DNA of 64,000 nucleotides from Leuconostoc lactis (GCF_007954625.1 NZ_CP042420.1:535001-599000); one strand, 5' to 3'. Shown: positions 46,490 through 55,113, counted from the stretch's first letter. Notes: a model not told the origin generated them from the sequence alone. Translations and numbers: made by a program.

Positions 46490-47005
46490 CTAATTGACTT
46501 TAATATCATTATTGAGGAAAGGAAACTTTGAACGGAGGAATGGTGTTACCCAGCGATCCAAGCCAATCTTACCCGCATTGTAACCAGAAACCAAGAGCAA
46601 GCTGCCGATGAAAATATAAGTTGGGTTGACTGAAACAACACCAGCACCAAGATATGAGAAGTTCATAACAAGTGCAAAGAAGCTAGCAGCGATTGTCAAT
46701 GTCCCGAAAATAAGACCAAGACCCACTAATAGTTCACCCCAAGCAACCAAAAATGAAAAGAATGCTGTGTTGTGACCGTTATTAGTGAATGTTGACAAGA
46801 ACCAGTCATACCAAGGAAAGGCCTTTGCACCACTTGGATCTGTTACTGGGTGCTTAATGGCACTCATAATCAAGCCTGATGCATCGAAAGGCTTAGGGCC
46901 AGTAAGCTTTTCAAACCCATCTTTTGCCCAACCAAAACCAAGGTAGATACGTAGTATCGTTAATCCCCACATAGCCACTTTTGAGTGACGTAACCAATAA
47001 ATCAT
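46490..47005 (-). CDS. DoxX family membrane protein
   Basis: A 171-residue protein with four hydrophobic helices (about 14-27, 76-95, 100-117, 125-141). LTILRIYLGFGWAKDGFEKLTG is typical of DoxX/DoxD relatives, as is AFFSFLVAWGELLVGLGLIFG. The biochemical role in bacteria is unclear (thiol oxidant response in some). Monocistronic. Confidence 0.85.
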   Translation of the reverse strand: MIYWLRHSKVAMWGLTILRIYLGFGWAKDGFEKLTGPKPFDASGLIMSAIKHPVTDPSGAKAFPWYDWFLSTFTNNGHNTAFFSFLVAWGELLVGLGLIFGTLTIAASFFALVMNFSYLGAGVVSVNPTYIFIGSLLLVSGYNAGKIGLDRWVTPFLRSKFPFLNNDIKVN

Positions 47006-47175
47006 AATTCTTCTCTCCCTTATTGTGTCACGAGTATTCGTGATGTTTATTACAATAAGTAAGTATATACGCTTGTTTGTGAAAAGTAAAACAAGTAAAT
47101 CGCATTGTTAAAAATAGTATTAACCAGATAGAAAAAATTTAAAAAATAAACTGAGGCAAGTTTATTGGTTGCGTT

Positions 47176-47204
47176 GATAAAAAATTACTGGTATGATAGT
47201 TGAC
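47176..47204 (+). promoter_or_regulatory. promoter of the BMP-family gene
   Basis: TTGCGT, 17-base spacer, extended -10 TGGTATGAT ending near 47198. The leader also has a hairpin, CTATATAT/ATATATAG (about 47243-47266), just before the ribosome site GGAGG. The rest of 47006-47175 shows nothing else. Confidence 0.55.
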
Positions 47205-47282
47205 GGTGTATTTAAGCCGAGTTTGGCAAAACACAAATAATTTCTATATATACAGAGAGATATATAGTCGGAGGAAAATTAA

Positions 47283-48344
47283 ATGAAGCGTTCAACATTG
47301 ATTGGTGGCCTAGTCGCCGCTGTTGCAGTTATTGGTATTGGCACATCTGTTGCCATGAATTCAGGGGCAAAGAAGAAAGATGTTTATTCTGTTGCCTTAG
47401 TGACAAGTACTGGCGGTGTCGACGATAAGTCGTTTAACCAATCAGCCTGGACTGGTATCAAGCGTTATGGTGAAAAGAACGGCTTAAAGCAAGGGGCAAA
47501 CGGTTATACTTATTTTGTCTCAAATGATAATTCTGAAATCAAGTCAAACTTGCAACAAGCCGTGAAAGCGAACTATAAGTTGGTTGTCGGGATTTCATTC
47601 ATGGGTGGTCCTGCGATGAATCAAGTGGCTAAGGCTAACCCGAAGACTAACTTTGCGATGGTTGAAGCCAAAGTACCAACTAAGAATGCCGTTTCAATTA
47701 TGTTCCATTCAGAACAATCATCTTATCTTGCAGGTGTTGCCGCAGCGACTGTGTCAAAGACGGGTAAGATTGGTTTCGTTGGTGGTGTGAAGGGTGAAGT
47801 TGTTGAACAATTCGAAGCTGGCTTTAAAGCTGGTGTGTTAGCAACAAATCCAAAGGCAACATTCGTGTCACAATATGCCAATACCTTTACTGATGCAGCT
47901 AAGGGTAAGACAATTGCCGCAGCCATGTATGCCAGTGGTGTTGATGTGATTTTCCAAGCTGCCGGGGCAACTGGTAACGGGGTCTTTGCTGAGGCGAAGG
48001 CTATCAATGAAAACACCACGGCAGACAATAAAGTCTGGGTCATCGGTGTTGACATGGATCAAAAGCAAGATGGTAACTATACAACTAAGGATGGCAAAAA
48101 GGCTAACTTCACGTTGGCATCTGCCATTAAGCGGGTTGACAACGCCATCGAATTGGTCGCCGAAGACGGTAAAAAGGGGAAGTTCCCTGGTGGCCAAACT
48201 GTAACGTATGGCTTGAAGCAAAAGGGTGTTGATATTGCCCGTGATTCAATGCCAGAAAATGCTTGGGCAGCAACGCAAGCAGCTAAACAAGAAATTTTAG
48301 ATGGTAAAATTACCGTCCCAACAAAGTTAAGTGAAGTTAAATAA
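47283..48344 (+). CDS. BMP/PnrA-family nucleoside-binding protein of an ABC transporter
   Basis: A 353-residue substrate-binding protein: VALVTSTGGVDDKSFNQSAWTGIKRYG, KLVVGISFMGG, GKIGFVGGVKGEVVEQFEAGFKAG and VDVIFQAAGATGNGVFAEAK are the PnrA/Med family blocks that bind purine nucleosides. The N-terminus has a hydrophobic stretch (about 6-25) but no Cys at a lipobox, unlike the lipoproteins of this family; it may be held by an uncleaved anchor. ATPase and permeases are not in the window, so they are elsewhere. Confidence 0.88.
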   Translation: MKRSTLIGGLVAAVAVIGIGTSVAMNSGAKKKDVYSVALVTSTGGVDDKSFNQSAWTGIKRYGEKNGLKQGANGYTYFVSNDNSEIKSNLQQAVKANYKLVVGISFMGGPAMNQVAKANPKTNFAMVEAKVPTKNAVSIMFHSEQSSYLAGVAAATVSKTGKIGFVGGVKGEVVEQFEAGFKAGVLATNPKATFVSQYANTFTDAAKGKTIAAAMYASGVDVIFQAAGATGNGVFAEAKAINENTTADNKVWVIGVDMDQKQDGNYTTKDGKKANFTLASAIKRVDNAIELVAEDGKKGKFPGGQTVTYGLKQKGVDIARDSMPENAWAATQAAKQEILDGKITVPTKLSEVK

Positions 48345-48350
48345 AAAATG

Positions 48351-48390
48351 AAACGTCGCAAACTAGTCTGACTAGTTTGCGACGTTTTTT
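48351..48390 (+). terminator. terminator of the BMP-family gene
   Basis: AAACGTCGCAAACTAGT (48351-48367), loop CTG, perfect complement (48371-48387), T run. Confidence 0.93.
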
Positions 48391-48476
48391 AGTCATAACG
48401 TGCCTGGTTGTGACATTTTAAAGCATTTAAGTCAGTTATTTTCAGCTATTTTAAACTAAATTTAATCTTAGGTCTT

Positions 48477-48642
48477 TATAATAAAGTTATTGATAAGCAA
48501 CAAGAAACTTATTAATTAAGAACGAAACCCTGTAAATACTGGTGGATTTTCATTTTATTCTCTCTCCTAAAAAATCTCTTCTCTTCTCACTCTTAAAGAT
48601 ATAAAATCCCCCGTATTGTAAGCAGATACGGGGTTTCGTTTG
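48477..48642 (+). ncRNA. candidate small regulatory RNA with pyrimidine-rich centre
   Basis: Gap of 483 bases between genes. TATAAT at 48477-48482 could start a transcript near 48489. CGAAACCCTGTA (48523-48534) can pair with TACGGGGTTTCG (48627-48638) over 12 bases, enclosing a C/T-rich loop with TCTCTCTCCT and TCTCTTCTCTTCTC (48560-48588) that is complementary to Shine-Dalgarno-like sequences. CCCCGTAT (48609-48616) with ATACGGGG (48626-48633) and TTTCGTTT makes an intrinsic terminator, which excludes the first helix. No good -35 is seen. Confidence 0.45.
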
Positions 48643-48644
48643 TT

Positions 48645-48682
48645 AAAAAAGCACCGCAACATGACTGTTGCGGTGCTTTTTT
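48645..48682. terminator. strong second terminator upstream of the GntR operon
   Basis: AAAAAAGCACCGCAACA (48645-48661), loop TGAC, perfect complement (48666-48682). It lies 5 bases after the candidate RNA's own terminator and 38 before the GntR promoter. Confidence 0.93.
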
Positions 48683-48719
48683 GCGTTATTGATGATGCCA
48701 CAGAGGGGATTGCCACGTG

Positions 48720-48768
48720 TTGACACGACCAACTGTACTATGTACAATAGTACACGTGGTACAGTTGG
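48720..48768 (+). promoter_or_regulatory. promoter and operator of the GntR-ABC operon
   Basis: TTGACA (48720-48725), 17-base spacer, TACAAT (48743-48748). A 10-bp perfect inverted repeat, CCAACTGTAC (48729-48738) and GTACAGTTGG (48759-48768), surrounds an inner dyad around the -10, with GTAC at 48735, 48742, 48750 and 48759. This is the expected target of the GntR gene downstream. Confidence 0.88.
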
Positions 48769-48827
48769 TTGGGTATGGCATGACAAAAATGCGTTTATCG
48801 TAAGTCAGATAAAAAGAGGTGACATGA

Positions 48828-49217
48828 ATGGGACAAATTCAGAGGCATCAGCCATTGTACGAACAGCTGATGTGGCGGATTAAATCACAAATCGCATCTG
48901 GCGCGTTGCGTCAGGGCGATAAGCTACCATCTGTTAGAGAAATGGCCCTAATTGAGGGACTCAATCCTAACACAGTGGCAAAAGCTTATAAGGCCCTAGA
49001 ACAGCAACAAGTGATTGAAACGATTGCTGGTAAGGGGGCATTTGTTTTGGGACATGAAGCAACGGCCACAGATGAGCGTTTGCTGGCAAGTATTCAACAG
49101 CGATTGGATGAAGTCATCATTGAGGCCAAGCGGGCTGCGATTCCGCGGGCGCAGTTGCAGCGCTGGATTGATTTGGGTTACGGTGTACAAGGGGAAGAAC
49201 ACGAGGAGGAAGCATGA
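48828..49217 (+). CDS. GntR family regulator, YtrA type
   Basis: A 129-residue short GntR protein of the YtrA class: PLYEQLMWRIKSQIASGALRQGDKLPSVREMALIEGLNPNTVAKAYKALEQQQVIETIAGKGAFV is the winged helix, followed by a short helical dimerisation tail. Such regulators usually repress the ABC genes they precede until cell-wall antibiotics are present. RBS AAGAGGTG. It overlaps the next gene by 4 bases. Confidence 0.93.
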   Translation: MGQIQRHQPLYEQLMWRIKSQIASGALRQGDKLPSVREMALIEGLNPNTVAKAYKALEQQQVIETIAGKGAFVLGHEATATDERLLASIQQRLDEVIIEAKRAAIPRAQLQRWIDLGYGVQGEEHEEEA

Positions 49218-50119
49218 CGTTAGTGGTTGAAAACATCTCGAAGAAAATTCAAAAACAAGATGTTTTAAAAAATGTGAGCTTTGAGTTACATCAGGGCGAA
49301 ATTGTGGGATTAGTTGGGCGAAATGGTTCTGGGAAAACCACGTTGTTTGATACGATTTCAGGTGAATTATTGCCAGACTTTGGGCGAATTGGCTTAGATG
49401 GCTTGGATTATATGAAAACAATTGATTTGCATGATCAATTGTTTTACGTGGATATGCCTGAAAATTGGTTGAGTTATTATTCCCCTAAAAAAGTGAAAGC
49501 CATTTTGAAAGTGGCGTATCGTCACTTTGATGAAGCTTGGTATGATGCCGAAATTAAACGTTTTGGCCTTAATAATAGTAAACGTATTCGGACTTATTCA
49601 AAGGGTATGCGGGCGTTATTTGTGATTATTGCGAGTTTTGCGAGTCGGGCGCGCTATGTTTTATTGGATGAGCCGTTAGATGGGCTTGATGTGTTGATTC
49701 GTGATCAAGTGAAACAACTCATTGTCGATCAAGTGACGGCGCATCAAACAACCGTATTGATTGCCTCCCATAATTTAGTGGATTTAGATACTCTAGTTGA
49801 TCGTGTTTTGCTCCTCAAAAACCATACGATTGATCGGACTTTTGCCATTGAAGAAAATAAAAATATTAGAAAATATCAATTAGCTTTTGCTGGTGATGAA
49901 CTGCCAAGCTTCTTACGGGAGAGTGGCACGATTATTGCGCAAACTGGGCATATTGTGACAATTGTTTTCAATGATTTCACGGAAGAAATCGGGATTAGAT
50001 TAGCAGGACAAGATTTCAAATTTGTGGAAGAGCTACCAGTGGGGAGTGAAGATGTCTTTCGGGCGAGTTTTGCGGAAGAAGCCTATGCTTGGCAGCAAGA
50101 ATTGGAGGTGGCAGAATGA
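49214..50119 (+). CDS. ABC transporter ATP-binding protein, YtrB-like
   Basis: A 301-residue ATPase: Walker A GRNGSGKTT, Walker B YVLLDEPLDGLD, H-loop IASHN. The signature is TYSKGM in place of LSGGQ, as in YtrB-type ATPases. The C-terminal 80 residues are a family-specific extension. It is paired by ATGA overlap with the permease that follows. Confidence 0.9.
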   Translation: MTLVVENISKKIQKQDVLKNVSFELHQGEIVGLVGRNGSGKTTLFDTISGELLPDFGRIGLDGLDYMKTIDLHDQLFYVDMPENWLSYYSPKKVKAILKVAYRHFDEAWYDAEIKRFGLNNSKRIRTYSKGMRALFVIIASFASRARYVLLDEPLDGLDVLIRDQVKQLIVDQVTAHQTTVLIASHNLVDLDTLVDRVLLLKNHTIDRTFAIEENKNIRKYQLAFAGDELPSFLRESGTIIAQTGHIVTIVFNDFTEEIGIRLAGQDFKFVEELPVGSEDVFRASFAEEAYAWQQELEVAE

Positions 50120-50937
50120 AGCAAGCATTACAGCTATATGCACACATTAAAAAGGATCAAATGATGTTAGCATTCATCTTGGGTTTGGGACTCTTGGGAC
50201 TGCAAGTCGGCTCATCTCTTTGGCAACATCAATTGTCGGCCATCGCTGAAAGTGGCATCTTACTCACCGGTGGCTGGCTAGTCGTGGGGTTCCTCTCATT
50301 ATTGTTAGATCAATCACGCCGGTTGGATGTGTGGTTATATACGCAGCGTGTTTCACGTGGGCAATTGTTTATCTCGCGGGTACTCTTATTAGTTGTTTTG
50401 CCAATTGTCATCGGCTTTTTGGTGACTATTGGTATGTTGTTCGTGATACAACCGGTTAATATGACAGGCTTGATGACAACGAGTTTGGATTTTGCCTTTG
50501 GCTATTTCTTTTTTGCCAGTATTGCCGCCATTATCTATACCGTGATCGGCCCTAACTGGATGAAGGTTGTGGGTGTGGTATTTACGGTGGCCGTGATGGG
50601 GCAACCACTCAGTACCATTGCCTCTTATTGGCAAAATAATATGTTGTTGGACTTGACGATCATGTTTATGGCCGGTTTGGCGTTATTCAGTATTGGGTAT
50701 ATGTTGGCGAAAAAAATTAGTAGTGAAACTACCGAAGAAGCTGTTCGGATACGTTATTTGCGTTGGCCAATCGTTATTTTCGTTTTTGCAGCAACGGAAT
50801 TGACGACATTGATGAGCCATGTTGGCGCCATTGATGCGCAGGTGGTCATCGGCACCATGATTATACCGGTCATTTTGGCAGGCATCACGTTTGCGTTTGT
50901 CTTTAAGCCAAGATTTAAAATGACTTGGGATCGCTAA
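50116..50937 (+). CDS. ABC transporter permease, partner of the YtrB-like ATPase
   Basis: A 273-residue membrane protein with six hydrophobic helices. Start at 50116 has GGAGG 7 bases upstream and overlaps the ATPase stop (ATGA). I recognise no detailed family beyond ABC-2-like permease. Contains a degenerate half of a parS-like sequence at 50349, probably chance. Confidence 0.82.
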   Translation: MKQALQLYAHIKKDQMMLAFILGLGLLGLQVGSSLWQHQLSAIAESGILLTGGWLVVGFLSLLLDQSRRLDVWLYTQRVSRGQLFISRVLLLVVLPIVIGFLVTIGMLFVIQPVNMTGLMTTSLDFAFGYFFFASIAAIIYTVIGPNWMKVVGVVFTVAVMGQPLSTIASYWQNNMLLDLTIMFMAGLALFSIGYMLAKKISSETTEEAVRIRYLRWPIVIFVFAATELTTLMSHVGAIDAQVVIGTMIIPVILAGITFAFVFKPRFKMTWDR

Positions 50938-50962
50938 TTGGGTACAGTATTAAGGGGGAAAA

Positions 50963-51868
50963 ATGGCATTATTAGAGGTTAAAAATATTAACAAACGTTA
51001 TGGCAAAAAAATGGCCATGACGGACGTCAGCTTTCAGGTAGAAGCTGGGCGAATTGTCGGTTTAATTGGGCCAAACGGTGCCGGTAAATCAACAACGATG
51101 CGTGCGATTACTGGTTTGATGCGCTATGATTCAGGCAGTGTTATGTTTGATGGGCAACCTATTACGTTTAGTCATCATCAAGCCTTGGATAAAATGGGGA
51201 ACTTAATTGAATATCCCGCTATTTATCCTAATTTGACGGCCTTAGAGCACTTAAAGCTCTATGCTATGGATACCAAAACACCGGCAGATTTCCAGACATT
51301 GATGCGGAAAACACAAATTGACGGGCCTAATTTTGGTAAAAGAAAAGCTAAGCAATTTTCTTTGGGGATGAAGCAACGCTTGGGTATCGCAATTGCGCTC
51401 ATTCGTAACCCAAAGTTGGTCATTTTAGATGAACCCATGAATGGTTTGGATCCCCAATCAGTCCATGATTTACGGATTCTGATTCGCACATTGGCAGACG
51501 AGGGTGTCGCCTTCTTGATTTCCAGTCACTTGTTAGATGAACTCCAAAAGCTAGTGGATGATGTGGTCATTATTAACAACGGTAAAATCATTGAAACAGC
51601 CACAATCACGGCATTTTTCAACCAAGACCAAACACGCTGGTTATTTGATACCTCAGATAACCGTGCTACGGCTGATTTGGCTGTGTCACATGGCTGGACT
51701 GCGACAACTGCTGAGGGGCAAGTTGAAATTGCGGGGGCTGAGACATTACAGCAAATCATTACAGCAGTCAATCAAGCTGGTATTAGTATTACAGCGATTA
51801 AAACCGTAACGGGCAATTTGGAACGCACCTTACTGGATAAATTGGCGCATGACGAGCAGGGGGAATAA
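50963..51868 (+). CDS. ABC transporter ATP-binding protein, BcrA-like
   Basis: A 301-residue ATPase: Walker A GPNGAGKST, signature FSLGMKQRLGIA, Walker B LVILDEPMNGLDP, H-loop ISSHLLDEL. The C-terminal region resembles that of BcrA/NatA peptide and antibiotic exporters. It pairs with the permease 3 bases later. Second ATPase in the GntR operon, RBS AAGGGGG. Confidence 0.9.
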   Translation: MALLEVKNINKRYGKKMAMTDVSFQVEAGRIVGLIGPNGAGKSTTMRAITGLMRYDSGSVMFDGQPITFSHHQALDKMGNLIEYPAIYPNLTALEHLKLYAMDTKTPADFQTLMRKTQIDGPNFGKRKAKQFSLGMKQRLGIAIALIRNPKLVILDEPMNGLDPQSVHDLRILIRTLADEGVAFLISSHLLDELQKLVDDVVIINNGKIIETATITAFFNQDQTRWLFDTSDNRATADLAVSHGWTATTAEGQVEIAGAETLQQIITAVNQAGISITAIKTVTGNLERTLLDKLAHDEQGE

Positions 51869-51871
51869 GCT

Positions 51872-52636
51872 ATGTTGACATTAATGAAACAAGAGTATTA
51901 TAAGGCGTTTAAACAGAATCGTCTGTATATTTGGTTAGCTTTAAGTTTTCTTTTCCCGTTGGCAGTCATGGCCATTTTTAAAACACAACGTTCCGGTGAA
52001 GTTGTCGTGAATTTCGGGCAAGCGACGTTGTATATTGTCTTTGCTGGGATTATTATCACGGCTTTAAGCGTGTCACAAGAGTTTGGCTTTGGGACAATTC
52101 GACCATTGCTCTCACGGCGTTTTAGCCGCGGGCAGATCTTTGCCAGCAAACTATTGTTAAATCTCAGTGTTTATTTGGCGTTGTTTGTCACAGCGTTTCT
52201 AGGGACGATGCTAGCGAAAGTTATTTTCGTTCCTAAAGTGAACTTGCAGGCCAAGTTAAACGACATGGGAACCGGTTGGCAAGTGATGGGGCAGACATTT
52301 GTTATCACGATGCTACAAATCATATTTATTGCGGCCTTAGTGTTACTCATTACAAACTTGGTGAAAAGCTCTGGGGCCGCGATTGGCTTGGGTGTGGTCA
52401 TGATTGTTGGGACACCGATTTTGACGAGTTTATCGGCGTTGTTGATTGAAATGGCGCCAATCATGAAGTGGAATCCGTTTAATATTTATCTCGGTATTGC
52501 GATGCTTGAATTGCCAAAGACGGCCTTCAAAGACCTCGTGCATTTGTCACAAACAACAGTACTTTGGGTTTATTTGCTTGATATTGTGCTGATGTATGGT
52601 GTGGCGTACTGGATTTTTAAAAAGCGTTCAGTTTAA
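51872..52636 (+). CDS. ABC-2 type permease, BcrB-like
   Basis: A 254-residue membrane protein with about six helices, with ATLYIVFAGIIITALSVSQEFGFGTIRPLLSRRFSRGQIFASKL matching the ABC-2 permease pattern (EF..GT...LL.R..SR). Final gene of the GntR operon, ending in the terminator at 52648. Likely exports or senses a cell-wall-active peptide; target unknown. Confidence 0.87.
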   Translation: MLTLMKQEYYKAFKQNRLYIWLALSFLFPLAVMAIFKTQRSGEVVVNFGQATLYIVFAGIIITALSVSQEFGFGTIRPLLSRRFSRGQIFASKLLLNLSVYLALFVTAFLGTMLAKVIFVPKVNLQAKLNDMGTGWQVMGQTFVITMLQIIFIAALVLLITNLVKSSGAAIGLGVVMIVGTPILTSLSALLIEMAPIMKWNPFNIYLGIAMLELPKTAFKDLVHLSQTTVLWVYLLDIVLMYGVAYWIFKKRSV

Positions 52637-52647
52637 TAACAGCTTAT

Positions 52648-52684
52648 AAAAAGGCGGACGACCTATTGGTCGTCCGCCTTTTGA
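52648..52684. terminator. terminator of the GntR-ABC operon
   Basis: AAAAGGCGGACGACC (52649-52663), loop TATT, complement (52668-52682). The parS site starts 5 bases later. Confidence 0.92.
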
Positions 52685-52686
52685 GT

Positions 52687-52702
52687 TGTTTCACGTGAAA
52701 CA
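52687..52702. promoter_or_regulatory. parS site, perfect
   Basis: TGTTTCACGTGAAACA in the gap between two converging genes, extended by one more matching base on each side. About 35 kb right of dnaA. Confidence 0.93.
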
Positions 52703-52718
52703 ACTGTTTGTTAATCGG

Positions 52719-53579
52719 TTAAAAATCTGCTGTATCAGGTTCTGTGTGAGCGCCACCAACACCCTGTAAGGCATCTAATGTTGCCATGTCTTCTGGGGTG
52801 AGACTAAAATCAAACACGTCTAAGTTGGCTTGAATATAGGCTTGGTGTGTTGATTTTGGTAAGGGCAAGAAGCCTTTTTCCAATGACCAACGAATCAAGA
52901 TTTGTGGGACGGATTTACCATACTTAGCTGCCAAATCAGCAACTTGTGGCAAATGTACCAGCTTACCAGTACCTAATGGTGAGTAAGCTTCGTCTAAGAT
53001 ATTATGCGCTTTATCATAAGCGACCAATTCAGCTTGTTCATCAGAAGGGTTCAAGAAGCTTTGGTTCACCATTGGCGCGATCTTTTGCGTTTTCGCTAGT
53101 GCTTCCAAATGATGAATTTGAAAGTTGGATACGCCAATTGCGCGAACTTGTCCGTCAGCGTAGGCTTCTTCCATGGCGCGCCAAGTATCCGCATTGGCTT
53201 GTTCCCAAGCTTGCGGCCCTTGTTCTTGCACCGCGGCTGGATTAGGCCAGTGAATCAGATACAAATCAACATAATCCAAACCAAGGGTTTCTAATGATGT
53301 GGCCAAAGCGGCTTTGGCTGCCGTGTAACTATGGGCATCGTTCCAAAGTTTTGTCGTGACAAACAGTTCGTCACGTGCAATCCCAGAATCCTTGATCGCA
53401 CGGCCAACGGAAGCTTCGTTGCCGTAAATTGCGGCGGTATCAATATGTCGATAACCAGCTTCCAGTGCCCATTTAACTGCGTCGTAGGCGACATCACCGT
53501 CCGCTGATTGCCAGGTACCAAAACCAATAACTGGGATTTGAACCCCATTAGCCAATGTATAAGTCTCTGTCAGTGCCAT
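52719..53579 (-). CDS. aldo/keto reductase
   Basis: A 286-residue NADPH-dependent aldo/keto reductase of the 2,5-diketo-gluconate reductase type. GYRHIDTAAIYGNEASVG contains the catalytic Asp and Tyr, TTKLWN the Lys, and YLIHWPNP the His; the NADPH site is RAIGVSNF and later LPKSTHQAYIQAN. ATG 53579 is chosen, 8 bases after GGAGG. Substrate probably small aldehydes or keto sugars. Confidence 0.92.
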   Translation of the reverse strand: MALTETYTLANGVQIPVIGFGTWQSADGDVAYDAVKWALEAGYRHIDTAAIYGNEASVGRAIKDSGIARDELFVTTKLWNDAHSYTAAKAALATSLETLGLDYVDLYLIHWPNPAAVQEQGPQAWEQANADTWRAMEEAYADGQVRAIGVSNFQIHHLEALAKTQKIAPMVNQSFLNPSDEQAELVAYDKAHNILDEAYSPLGTGKLVHLPQVADLAAKYGKSVPQILIRWSLEKGFLPLPKSTHQAYIQANLDVFDFSLTPEDMATLDALQGVGGAHTEPDTADF

Positions 53580-53724
53580 AAACATTACCTCCATGCATAG
53601 CTGCTACCAAACCACGTCAAATTCGTACCAAATGACGGGACTATTTTGCAAAAGTTAGCAAAGCTTTTGCACTCAATGGTAGTATAACACTTTTTGAACA
53701 GCTGTTCGTATCACGGTTGTGATG

Positions 53725-54609
53725 TTATTTCATGATGGCTTGAATTTGTTTGAGTTCCGCTAATTTCCAACTGACATAGTGCTCACCATTTGGAATGGTT
53801 TCTGTGACGTTGACAACTGGAATATGGTTAGCCTTGGCGAGATTGATGATGTTTGTCACGGTTGAGCTGGTCGTTTGTTTGTTATTGACAATGAAGGCGA
53901 TTTTATGTGATGTAATCGCTGTTTTCAAAGCAGATAAGGTTGCTGGTGAGGGATCGTTACCTTCTTCAATCGCTTCAGAAAAATCATTATCCATGACGTG
54001 ATAACCGAGCGCATCTAACATGTATTCAAAGACTGGTTCAGTTTGGGCGACGTCTTGCTGATTGGACTTGGCTTTCAGTTGTGCCACTAAATCAGTGATG
54101 GGCTGTAAGCTGGCAATATATTTCTTGGCGTTTGCTTGATAGTCTGACTTATGGGCGGGATCTTTTTTAGATAAAAGATCTGCTAAATAGTGAGCTGATT
54201 GAATCATCGTGTTGGGATCATTCCATAAATGGGGATTTTGACCCATTTTGTCATGTAAAACATCTTCACCAACTTCTACGAGTTGCGACTTTTGGGATGA
54301 TTTGGCTAATTTTGTGAGCCAAGCATCGTACCCTAAGCCGTTAGCAATCACAATGTCAGTCCCGTTGACTTTTTTGGCAACGGCTGTTGTGGGTTCATAG
54401 TCTTCAGGGGAAATATTATCGTGCTTGATAATGGCCGTTGCTGTGCCGTGATCACCGACAACGGTTTGCGCAAGTTCGGCGTAAAAATCAGTTGACGTGA
54501 TAATGCTAATTTTATTCGTGGCCTTTTGAGGGGTTTCGCTACCTTTAAAGGCAGCGAAACCAACAATGGCAATGACGATAATTGCCAACACGGCAATGAG
54601 TTTTTTCAT
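53725..54609 (-). CDS. adcA: zinc/manganese ABC transporter substrate-binding protein, AdcA/ZnuA-like
   Basis: A 294-residue cluster A-I metal-binding protein: IITSTDFYAELAQTVVGD, DYEPTTAVAKKV, NPHLWNDPNTM with the His ligand, and GYHVMDNDFSEAIEEGNDPSP. One usual His position reads DYEP, so the metal site may differ. A hydrophobic N-terminal helix (3-22) ends in FAAFKGS with no lipobox Cys. It overlaps the adcR stop by 4 bases. Membrane and ATPase subunits are not in the window. Confidence 0.87.
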   Translation of the reverse strand: MKKLIAVLAIIVIAIVGFAAFKGSETPQKATNKISIITSTDFYAELAQTVVGDHGTATAIIKHDNISPEDYEPTTAVAKKVNGTDIVIANGLGYDAWLTKLAKSSQKSQLVEVGEDVLHDKMGQNPHLWNDPNTMIQSAHYLADLLSKKDPAHKSDYQANAKKYIASLQPITDLVAQLKAKSNQQDVAQTEPVFEYMLDALGYHVMDNDFSEAIEEGNDPSPATLSALKTAITSHKIAFIVNNKQTTSSTVTNIINLAKANHIPVVNVTETIPNGEHYVSWKLAELKQIQAIMK

Positions 54610-55046
54610 GATCGGGTATCCTCTAGTTGATTAATTTGTTTGAGAAAGTGAATAATGGTGGCTTGTTGTTCGGGTGTAAAAGTCGCAATCGTGGCATCAA
54701 TGTCTTCGTGTAAGGCTTGATGCGACTGTTCATGTTGGCGCGCCAGCTTGATACCAGCAGGAGTTAAAGCGTAATTCACACTGCGCTTATCGCTGGCATC
54801 TTGTGATGAAATGACGTAGCCGTGGGCAATCAAATTTTTAACGGCCTTTGTGATGGCTGGTTTAGATAAGTTCATCTTATGAGCCAGATTGGCATTGGTT
54901 GCATTTTCTTCTTGCAATAGCATCAGCAGATGGGCTTGTGTGGCGTTGATTTTCTGGGCAGTCGTCGTTTTGATAAATTCAGAACGCGCGGCGTAGGTTT
55001 GCACAAAAGTATTGAGTTCATGAATAATTGTATTGGATTCAGACAT
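54606..55046 (-). CDS. adcR: MarR-family regulator, AdcR-like (zinc)
   Basis: A 146-residue winged helix MarR protein: LLQEENATNANLAHKMNLSKPAITKAVKNLIAHGYV, and the C-terminal LARQHEQSHQALHEDIDAT, rich in His, matching zinc-sensing AdcR. Its promoter holds two AdcR-box-like sequences side by side. Cotranscribed with adcA. Confidence 0.88.
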   Translation of the reverse strand: MSESNTIIHELNTFVQTYAARSEFIKTTTAQKINATQAHLLMLLQEENATNANLAHKMNLSKPAITKAVKNLIAHGYVISSQDASDKRSVNYALTPAGIKLARQHEQSHQALHEDIDATIATFTPEQQATIIHFLKQINQLEDTRS

Positions 55047-55061
55047 CTGTCACCTCGATAG

Positions 55062-55113
55062 TTTACTAGTTAATTAACCAGTAAACTATATCAAGAAAAC
55101 GATAGCCTGTCAA
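55062..55113 (-). promoter_or_regulatory. adcR promoter with tandem AdcR boxes
   Basis: Reading leftward: TTGACA at 55113-55108, 17-base spacer, TATAGT at 55090-55085. TTTACTAGTTAA (55062-55073) and TTAACCAGTAAA (55074-55085) each match the AdcR consensus TTAACYRGTTAA in 11 of 12 bases, back to back at the start of transcription. Zinc-bound AdcR would repress. The remaining part of 55114-55369 holds AT-rich upstream sequence of the opp operon. Confidence 0.85.

Noticed and set aside
47205..47282. Purine riboswitch upstream of the nucleoside-binding protein gene
   Set aside because: The leader is only about 80 bases and shows a simple AT-rich hairpin, not the three-way junction and conserved loops of the purine aptamer.
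50349..50364. Partial parS (TGTTTCACGTGGGCAA) within a permease gene
   Set aside because: Only the left half and centre match; four mismatches in the right arm.
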